NCBI RefSeq assembly: GCF_002086795.1
Contig: NZ_MVIM01000015.1
Coordinates: forward strand, 1-64,000
Direction: 5' to 3'
Length of the DNA stretch: 64,000 bases
Source: Mycolicibacterium tusciae
GTDB lineage: Bacteria; Actinomycetota; Actinomycetes; Mycobacteriales; Mycobacteriaceae
Positions within the stretch are counted from its first letter, which is position 1. Each line of letters opens with the position of its first letter. The position numbers and the translations under genes are program-made. Positions 59,057-64,000 of the stretch are shown here, piece by piece. The notes under the pieces are model-generated. The model was not told the DNA's origin. It did not search any database and saw nothing but the letters and a program-made list of their open reading frames with translations.

Positions 59057-59701
59057 CTAGCGCGGTCCGTCGACCTCGTAAGTGCCGAGGTCGTCCTGGA
59101 AGACCACCTGCACTGTGCGTTTCGCGCCGTTGATGGTCACGTCACAGGCGAAGCCCGCGCCCACTTCGACCTTCGGATTCTTGCCGCCATTGCACTCGAC
59201 AGCCGACACGTCGTTCGCACCGTAGCCGTTGATCGGATTGCTGAGAATCTCCGTCACGCCGGCTTCGGCCGCACCGACGTCGAGAACCGTTCCGCCGCCG
59301 AGGAATCCGGAGACCCAGAGTCCCCCGATCAATGCCGCGCCACCGATGACGACGACCGCGGCGACCGCGCCGGCGATCATCGGGAGTCGCGATTGTTGAG
59401 GCTTCGCGGGCGGCGGCGCTGGTGGTGCAGCGGGCTGCTGGCCGTACTGCTGCGCCTCCGCGGGTGTCCACTGTGGGGTCGGCCGGGCAGCAGGCGGCCA
59501 ACCGGGTTGCTGCTGCGGCGGGTGGTGCGGAGGCGGCTGCTGCGGCGGGTACTGAGGCCGCTGCTGCGGCGGGTATTGGGGCCGCTGCGGCGGGTACTGC
59601 GGGCGCTGCGGCGGTGGGGTCGCCGGCCTGCCGGGCTGTGGCGCACCACCGGGGCGCTGCCACCACGGCTGTCCGGAGCCTCCGTCAGGTGGGCGCGTCA
59701 T
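59057..59701 (-). CDS. Pro/Gln-rich membrane protein with DUF4333 domain
   Basis: A 214-residue membrane protein. The N-terminal about 105 residues are cytoplasmic, Pro/Gln-rich, with three near-identical repeats of RPQYPPQ (residues 32-56). A single membrane helix follows (about 108-132: MIAGAVAAVVVIGGAALIGG), then the outer DUF4333 domain, GVTEILSNPINGYGANDVSA and VEVGAGFACDVTINGAKRTV, ending in GTYEVDGPR. Two Cys would form the usual DUF4333 disulfide. The ATG overlaps the zinc-peptidase stop by four bases, so the two are made together. Mycobacterial DUF4333 proteins are secreted or membrane-anchored and of unknown function. Confidence 0.75.
   Translation of the reverse strand: MTRPPDGGSGQPWWQRPGGAPQPGRPATPPPQRPQYPPQRPQYPPQQRPQYPPQQPPPHHPPQQQPGWPPAARPTPQWTPAEAQQYGQQPAAPPAPPPAKPQQSRLPMIAGAVAAVVVIGGAALIGGLWVSGFLGGGTVLDVGAAEAGVTEILSNPINGYGANDVSAVECNGGKNPKVEVGAGFACDVTINGAKRTVQVVFQDDLGTYEVDGPR
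59534..59608 (-). repeat. Tandem RPQYPPQ-coding repeat
   Basis: About 75 bp encode three to four copies of RPQYPPQ(Q) in the N-terminal part of the DUF4333 protein. Such repeats may vary in number between strains. Confidence 0.6.
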
Positions 59702-61161
59702 GTGAACCGCTCGAAACACTCTTCGATGCGGCTGGAAAGCCCCAACCGATAGGCGAGGATCCGGGAGAAGCCCGCGGGTGCGGGAACCCCGTTGACATCG
59801 CTGGCGGCCAGTCCGTTGGCCAGGAGGCCCGCCACCGCCTCGTCGGTGTCTCCCGGCGACAGGATGAAGTCGGCGCCGTCCTCTTCGGTCATCTGTCCCT
59901 GTGCCACGCCGGTCAGACAGGCCGTGCGCAGCGCCGCGACGGGCGTATCGATTTTCGCGCCACGCTCCTTCTGTATCGCGAGCGCATAGCGCGACGTCAC
60001 GATCGACAACGCGGAGTTGTCGCCTTGCACCAACACCTCGTCGCTTTCCTCGTTCTTGGTCGCTCCCGCCGCCTGCAGCGCGGGCATGTCCACGAAGATC
60101 TTGTTGGAATCCGGGCAGTACGAAGTCGGTTCGGTGATCGTGGCACCCGTGCATTCGGACCGGTCGGTGGTCAGTGTCGGAGCCTCGGCCGGCTGAAACG
60201 TCGTGTCCAGCACGGCCATCAACTTCGAGAGGGTGTCGTCGTTGATCGGGCTGTCCAGCGACGTGCCGGAGTCGAACGTCACGTGTTCGGGCAGATCACC
60301 TTGACGCTTGGTGATCTCGTCCATGTCGATCGCCGCGCATTGGTCCGCACCACCGGTGAACCCCAACTGAAAGGCACTGACGCGGTCGAGCGCCGAGCCG
60401 TGCGGGTCGTCGGACGGTCCGCCTTCCAGGCGGTCGCGGATGTAGATCACCCCGGCGAGCACGTGGTTGAGACCGTCGCCGGTGCTCAACGTGAACCGCG
60501 GCGAATCTCCGGCAGCCACCCAGTGCAGGTACACCCCCGCGAAGCAGTCGGCTTGCTGTTCTCTGACCAGGCCGGGGGTGTCCATGTCGGCGATCCCGGC
60601 CATCCATTGCAGCGCGTGCCCGTATTCGTGGGCGATCACGCCGACGACACCCATGTCACCGAAGTACTCCTGCGCGACGGGCAGGAACACCCCGCGGTCC
60701 CAGATCATCGTGTTGAGCCGGAAGCAGAACGCCGCGTTGGGGCTGTCGTACATCGACGAGCCGCACAGCTCCGGGCTGTTCGGATCTGTCGAGTCGTAGG
60801 ACGCCAGGGTGTCCACCGGTTCGAACTGGCCCGGCAGATACTTGTCGTAATTCTTGGTCCAGAACTCCTGAATATCGTTGACCGCCAACAGCGCCAGGCG
60901 ATCCATCGGGCCGTCGTCGGCGTACTCGACGGTGCCCTCGGGTTCGGGCGCATTCGGCCGGGGACCGCTGGGCCCCTCGCTGACCGGCAGGCCACCGACA
61001 CGCTCGGGGTTGAACAGCATCGACGTCGCCCGGCCGTCGATCACGGAAGGAGTGCACGCGGTCAACAGCACCGCGCATACGACGACCGGCACCACGCGGG
61101 CGAAACCCCTGCGCACCGTCTCGCCCGCGCCGTGCCGCACCACCCGCACCACGTCGTTCAC
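59698..61161 (-). CDS. Lipoprotein zinc metallopeptidase (YpfJ-like)
   Basis: A 487-residue surface metalloprotease. The signal ends in a lipobox (VLLTAC, Cys36). The zinc site is His178-Glu-Tyr-Gly-His182 (VIAHEYGHALQ), with the third-ligand region in VREQQADCFAGVYLHW (Glu201/Asp205). Flanking helices (VAQEYFGDMGVVG) fit the neutral zinc metallopeptidase family. The C-terminal 200 residues are a separate helical region (ASDVNGVPAPAGFSRILAYR) of unknown role. The start is GTG. Its stop overlaps the DUF4333 start by four bases. It is divergent from the third kinase, with 127 bp between them. Substrate unknown. Confidence 0.8.
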   Translation of the reverse strand: MNDVVRVVRHGAGETVRRGFARVVPVVVCAVLLTACTPSVIDGRATSMLFNPERVGGLPVSEGPSGPRPNAPEPEGTVEYADDGPMDRLALLAVNDIQEFWTKNYDKYLPGQFEPVDTLASYDSTDPNSPELCGSSMYDSPNAAFCFRLNTMIWDRGVFLPVAQEYFGDMGVVGVIAHEYGHALQWMAGIADMDTPGLVREQQADCFAGVYLHWVAAGDSPRFTLSTGDGLNHVLAGVIYIRDRLEGGPSDDPHGSALDRVSAFQLGFTGGADQCAAIDMDEITKRQGDLPEHVTFDSGTSLDSPINDDTLSKLMAVLDTTFQPAEAPTLTTDRSECTGATITEPTSYCPDSNKIFVDMPALQAAGATKNEESDEVLVQGDNSALSIVTSRYALAIQKERGAKIDTPVAALRTACLTGVAQGQMTEEDGADFILSPGDTDEAVAGLLANGLAASDVNGVPAPAGFSRILAYRLGLSSRIEECFERFT

Positions 61162-61288
61162 TTGTCGTTACCCCTGTCAGTGCAGTCGTCTCGCCCAACT
61201 TTGCCGCTTCCGCTGGACTTCAGCAGGAAGATTATGCGAAGAATCCCGCAAGCGACGGATACTGCGTGGTGGAGGAGGTGAGATCGAG

Positions 61289-62902
61289 GTGGATTCTCCG
61301 AACTCGCGCGTGGGCCAGATGTTCGGCCACTACCGGCTCACCGGCCTGCTCGGGCGAGGTGGCATGGGCGAGGTGTACCGGGCAGACGATACGAAGAAGG
61401 GCCGTACCGTCGCGCTGAAAATCCTCGCCGAACAGTTCTGGCAGGACGAAAAGTTCAGGACCCGCTTCCAGCGTGAGTCGCGGGCGGCCGCCGTTCTCCA
61501 AGAACCACACGTCATTCCGATCCACGACTGGGGTGAGATCGACGGGCACCCGTACATCGACATGCGACTCGTCGAGGGCCAGACCCTGCAGGAGCTGCTG
61601 AGCGCCGGACCGCTGAAACCCGCCCGGGCGTCGTTCATCATCGGCGGGGTTGCCGCTGCCCTGGACGCCGCGCACGCCGCCGGGCTGATTCACCGCGACG
61701 TGAAACCGCAGAACGTCATCGTCACACCGTCGGACTTCCCCTACCTCGTCGACTTCGGCATCGCCGAAGCCAAGGGCGAGAGCGGCTTGACGAACACCGG
61801 CATGCAGATCGGCACGTGGACCTACATGGCTCCCGAACGATTCCGCGATCGCGAAGCCACTCCCGCGGTCGACGTGTACGCACTCGCCTGCGTTCTGTTC
61901 GAATGCCTGACCGGCGAACCGCCATTCCAGTCGAACAGCATCGAGCAGATCATGACGTCGCACCTGTTCATGCCGCCACCACAGCCCAGCCAGGCCAATC
62001 GGGCCCTGTCACCGGCATTCGACGAGGTCGTCGCGCGCGGCATGGCCAAAGAACCCGACGACCGCTACGGAAGCTGCGGAGCCTTGGGCCGGGCGACGCA
62101 GCGCGCCGTGGAATCGGACACCACGATCAGGCCCGCCCCGGATCCCGGTCCGACGATGCCGGTGCGGACGCAGCAGGCCTGGAACCGTCCGCGGACGGTC
62201 GCAGGCTTCGGCGATCCGACCATGCACCGGCCTACCAACGTCGCCCCACCGCAGCCGTCGTACAGCCCGCCGCCGCCGTCCTACCCTCCACCGCCCACCC
62301 CCAGCGCGCCGCGACCGGCCGCCAGTTCCCCGCCGCCGGCGGCGACGTCGCGCAAGTGGTTGATGCCGGCCGTCATCGCGGCCGTCGCGGTGCTGGTGCT
62401 GGGCGGAACCGGCATCGCGATCGGAGTGCTGACCAACGACGACTCCACGCCCGTGGCCACCGATCCGTCGGATCCCCCGGTCCAGCGGCCCGGCACCGAT
62501 ACCGACACGACAACCCCGGACCCGACGCCTACCGCGAATCCGCTGTCGGTGGGTTCGCCTCCGCCGGCGCCGCTGGTCGGCCGGGACACCAGCGCCAACC
62601 CGACGAGCTGCACCGGCGACTACGCGCTGCCCGGCCGCAACGATCCCGGCACGCACGCCCGCCGGGGTTCGGCCGACACCTCCTGCCTTTTCACCGAGAG
62701 CGTACTGAATTCGTATTGGCAGAAGTACGGTGACGCCAGCCGTGACCTTCGAGAGGTGTCGGCGCCCGGTGCCGTCGATTGTGTGCCCGGCAACGGATTC
62801 CGCTGTGACGGAGCAAATTTCGTGATGGAGTGCCAAGCGCGTCCAGGCAACGCCTACATCACCTGCACCGGCGGCAGGGACGCCGTCGTCTATCTCTACT
62901 GA
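61289..62902 (+). CDS. Membrane serine/threonine protein kinase, PknE/PknH-like, with Cys-rich outer domain
   Basis: A 537-residue receptor kinase. Kinase 10-270: Gly loop GRGGMGEVY, Lys44, HRDVKPQN (Asp137), DFG (155-157). A Pro-rich segment (PSYSPPPPSYPPPP) leads to a membrane helix near 365-387, then a Thr/Asp/Pro stalk and an outer domain with six Cys (SCTGDY, SCLFTE, DCVPGNG, FRCDG, MECQAR, ITCTGG). The sequence resembles the PknE/PknH group with a PknH-like Cys-rich sensor, not identified further. The GTG at 61289 follows GGAGGAGG. The end overlaps the convergent serine hydrolase by seven bases. Confidence 0.88.
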   Translation: MDSPNSRVGQMFGHYRLTGLLGRGGMGEVYRADDTKKGRTVALKILAEQFWQDEKFRTRFQRESRAAAVLQEPHVIPIHDWGEIDGHPYIDMRLVEGQTLQELLSAGPLKPARASFIIGGVAAALDAAHAAGLIHRDVKPQNVIVTPSDFPYLVDFGIAEAKGESGLTNTGMQIGTWTYMAPERFRDREATPAVDVYALACVLFECLTGEPPFQSNSIEQIMTSHLFMPPPQPSQANRALSPAFDEVVARGMAKEPDDRYGSCGALGRATQRAVESDTTIRPAPDPGPTMPVRTQQAWNRPRTVAGFGDPTMHRPTNVAPPQPSYSPPPPSYPPPPTPSAPRPAASSPPPAATSRKWLMPAVIAAVAVLVLGGTGIAIGVLTNDDSTPVATDPSDPPVQRPGTDTDTTTPDPTPTANPLSVGSPPPAPLVGRDTSANPTSCTGDYALPGRNDPGTHARRGSADTSCLFTESVLNSYWQKYGDASRDLREVSAPGAVDCVPGNGFRCDGANFVMECQARPGNAYITCTGGRDAVVYLY

Positions 62903-63858
62903 GGGCAGCTGCCCGCGGGCAGCAGGTCGGGATGGTCGGTAAGCCAGGTCGCGATCTGCGTCAAAGCCGCTGTCCCGTCGTCGAATGCGCCCGACCTCGG
63001 TTCGACGGCCACCGCGACGACCGCCGAGCCGTCCCGCACGGGGATGACCCCGAACTGGCGGACGAGGTAGTTGCCCTCCGGCGAAGGACCCCAGCCACCT
63101 TTGAATTTCGCGTCTGGGAGCATGCCAAGGCCCCAGCGCTGGTCGAGCTCGACCTGTCCCATCAAATCCACTATCGGCTGGTCACCGGGATCGCACGCGG
63201 CCGCTGAGAGAAACGTTGCCTGATCGGCCAGCGACCACGTCGTCTGCCCGAATGCGGTGAACTCCGGCCTGACCTTGCGCGATTCGACGGCGGTCGGTGC
63301 GCCGGCGTCGGCCAGCACTGCCTCCACCTTCTTGGCCGCCTCGGGCGGATCTCCCAGGCTCGCCCAGATCGATTCGGCCGCATCGTTATCCGATTGGGTG
63401 ATCGCGGCCCGCATCGCCTCGGTGACCTGGTCGGTCTCCCGCAGGCCCGCGATGGCCAGCGGCACCTTGATGGTCGACCACGCCGTCCCGGTGCTCCATT
63501 CGCCTGCCGTCACCGGCGCCGGTCCCGCGCCCACCGGTCGGACGACAATGCCCACGTCGGCATTGAGTTGGGCCGCGAGAGAGGCGAACTCGGTGGCGAA
63601 GGGCCCGCCGTCGACGGGCGTCGGAACGCCGGGCGTCGCGGGCGACGACGGCGCCTGGGTGAGGGGTGGCGGCGCACTGCTGCTCTGCGTGGACTCCGGC
63701 TCGGCCGAGATGTTGCGACCGATGACGATGCCGCCCCCGACGATTCCGATGGCTGCCAGGGCGGCGACGAGCACGACCAGAGATCGGCGGGGGCGATTCT
63801 GTTTCGAGCGGGTGTCTCTGGGACCCGGCGTCGGTCGGCTGTTGGTCGTGGTGGCCAT
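62896..63858 (-). CDS. Membrane-anchored serine hydrolase, class A beta-lactamase-like
   Basis: A 320-residue protein. A basic cytoplasmic tail (SKQNRPRRS) precedes one membrane helix (about 27-47), then a Ser/Pro linker and the catalytic domain. Motifs are Ser128-Thr-Ile-Lys131 (AWSTIKVPLA), Ser156-Asp-Asn158 (ITQSDNDAAE) and Lys-Phe-Lys-Gly-Gly near the end (KFKGGWGPS), the class A beta-lactamase/PBP order. No Glu166-type omega-loop could be confirmed, so a penicillin-binding or esterase role is as likely as lactamase. The ATG at 63858 is preferred over 63909 on its basic start. The remaining 142 bp to the window end hold no gene I can support. Confidence 0.8.
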   Translation of the reverse strand: MATTTNSRPTPGPRDTRSKQNRPRRSLVVLVAALAAIGIVGGGIVIGRNISAEPESTQSSSAPPPLTQAPSSPATPGVPTPVDGGPFATEFASLAAQLNADVGIVVRPVGAGPAPVTAGEWSTGTAWSTIKVPLAIAGLRETDQVTEAMRAAITQSDNDAAESIWASLGDPPEAAKKVEAVLADAGAPTAVESRKVRPEFTAFGQTTWSLADQATFLSAAACDPGDQPIVDLMGQVELDQRWGLGMLPDAKFKGGWGPSPEGNYLVRQFGVIPVRDGSAVVAVAVEPRSGAFDDGTAALTQIATWLTDHPDLLPAGSCPQ

Positions 63859-64000
63859 CTCCCCCAGTATCACGGCTGTCGGCGCCGACTCCGCGCAGCA
63901 AGGCGGCACGCTGTTGATAACAATTTGACACCGCAGTGCAGCCGAGGAACCTCAGACTGTGGGAATCACTTCGCCGCGCCGTTGATCCTCGGTGTCAGGA

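Noticed and set aside
1..64000. tRNA, rRNA, CRISPR arrays, insertion sequences
   Set aside because: No cloverleaf with anticodon, rRNA-like stretch, repeat-spacer array or transposase gene was recognised.

Overview
The window is high-GC actinobacterial DNA from a mycobacterium, most likely a rapid grower of the Mycolicibacterium type. This rests on a PonA2-type PASTA penicillin-binding protein, two mycolic-acid cyclopropane-synthase-family methyltransferases beside a KasA-like ketosynthase, a WXG100 gene pair, three membrane serine/threonine kinases of the Pkn type, a hemophore-related protein, F420-type LLM and PPOX-fold proteins and a UmaA-like enzyme. A complete hexaric-acid (glucarate) route fits a saprophyte better than an obligate pathogen. 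No rRNA, tRNA, CRISPR array, insertion sequence or prophage was recognised. Genes are tightly packed, with many 4-bp start/stop overlaps and convergent pairs whose stop codons touch or overlap.

Layout. 0-14.7 kb: ponA2 and small membrane proteins, an esterase/AraC divergent pair, two oxidoreductases, an SRPBCC protein, a lipoprotein, a DHA2 exporter coupled to a formylglycine-generating-enzyme homologue, a secreted protein, a TspO-like membrane protein, a PPOX-fold protein, a transglutaminase and a DUF3072 protein. 15-18.5 kb: a three-gene cassette of a small WXG100 protein, a 762-residue protein with its own N-terminal WXG motif, and a lipoprotein. 18.5-22.9 kb: a PF10118 helical di-iron-type protein with ferredoxin, ferredoxin reductase and FAD monooxygenase, then a STAS protein. 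23-27.5 kb: first sugar-acid operon (ketoglutarate semialdehyde dehydrogenase, 5-dehydro-4-deoxyglucarate dehydratase, glucarate-dehydratase-like enolase) and a GNAT protein. 27.7-36.3 kb: a P450 with TetR, a LysR regulator, a serine hydrolase, a TetR-controlled divergent pair, a hemophore-related protein, a PknF-like kinase and a 2-hydroxyacid dehydrogenase. 36.6-46.1 kb: a nine-gene operon with a dipeptide-type ABC transporter, TauE/SafE protein, IclR regulator, true glucarate dehydratase and a formate-dehydrogenase-like 2-hydroxyacid dehydrogenase. 46-51 kb: coiled-coil/CsbD stress-type proteins, DUF4239, a channel-like protein, a cNMP-binding protein and a second kinase. 51.4-54.5 kb: mycolic-acid modification locus. 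54.6-64 kb: ppk2, DUF5994 with a small coupled upstream gene, cspA, a DUF4185 (arabinanase-type) protein, a peptidoglycan amidase, a DUF4333 protein, a zinc metallopeptidase, a third kinase and a beta-lactamase-like protein.

How parts work together. The two sugar-acid operons together encode uptake, dehydration, decarboxylating dehydration and oxidation of D-glucarate-type acids to 2-oxoglutarate, and their promoters share an 18-bp spacer and a TACCGT -10. The most unusual biochemistry is at 51-54.5 kb. There a full-length KasA-like protein has Asp where the nucleophilic Cys belongs, facing a methyltransferase that has lost the His expected to hold its bicarbonate base. The WXG cassette and the PF10118/ferredoxin/reductase/monooxygenase cluster are the other best candidates for undescribed systems. 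Several genes have a TANNNT box 6-7 bases before the start codon, as expected of leaderless transcripts, which helped choose starts.
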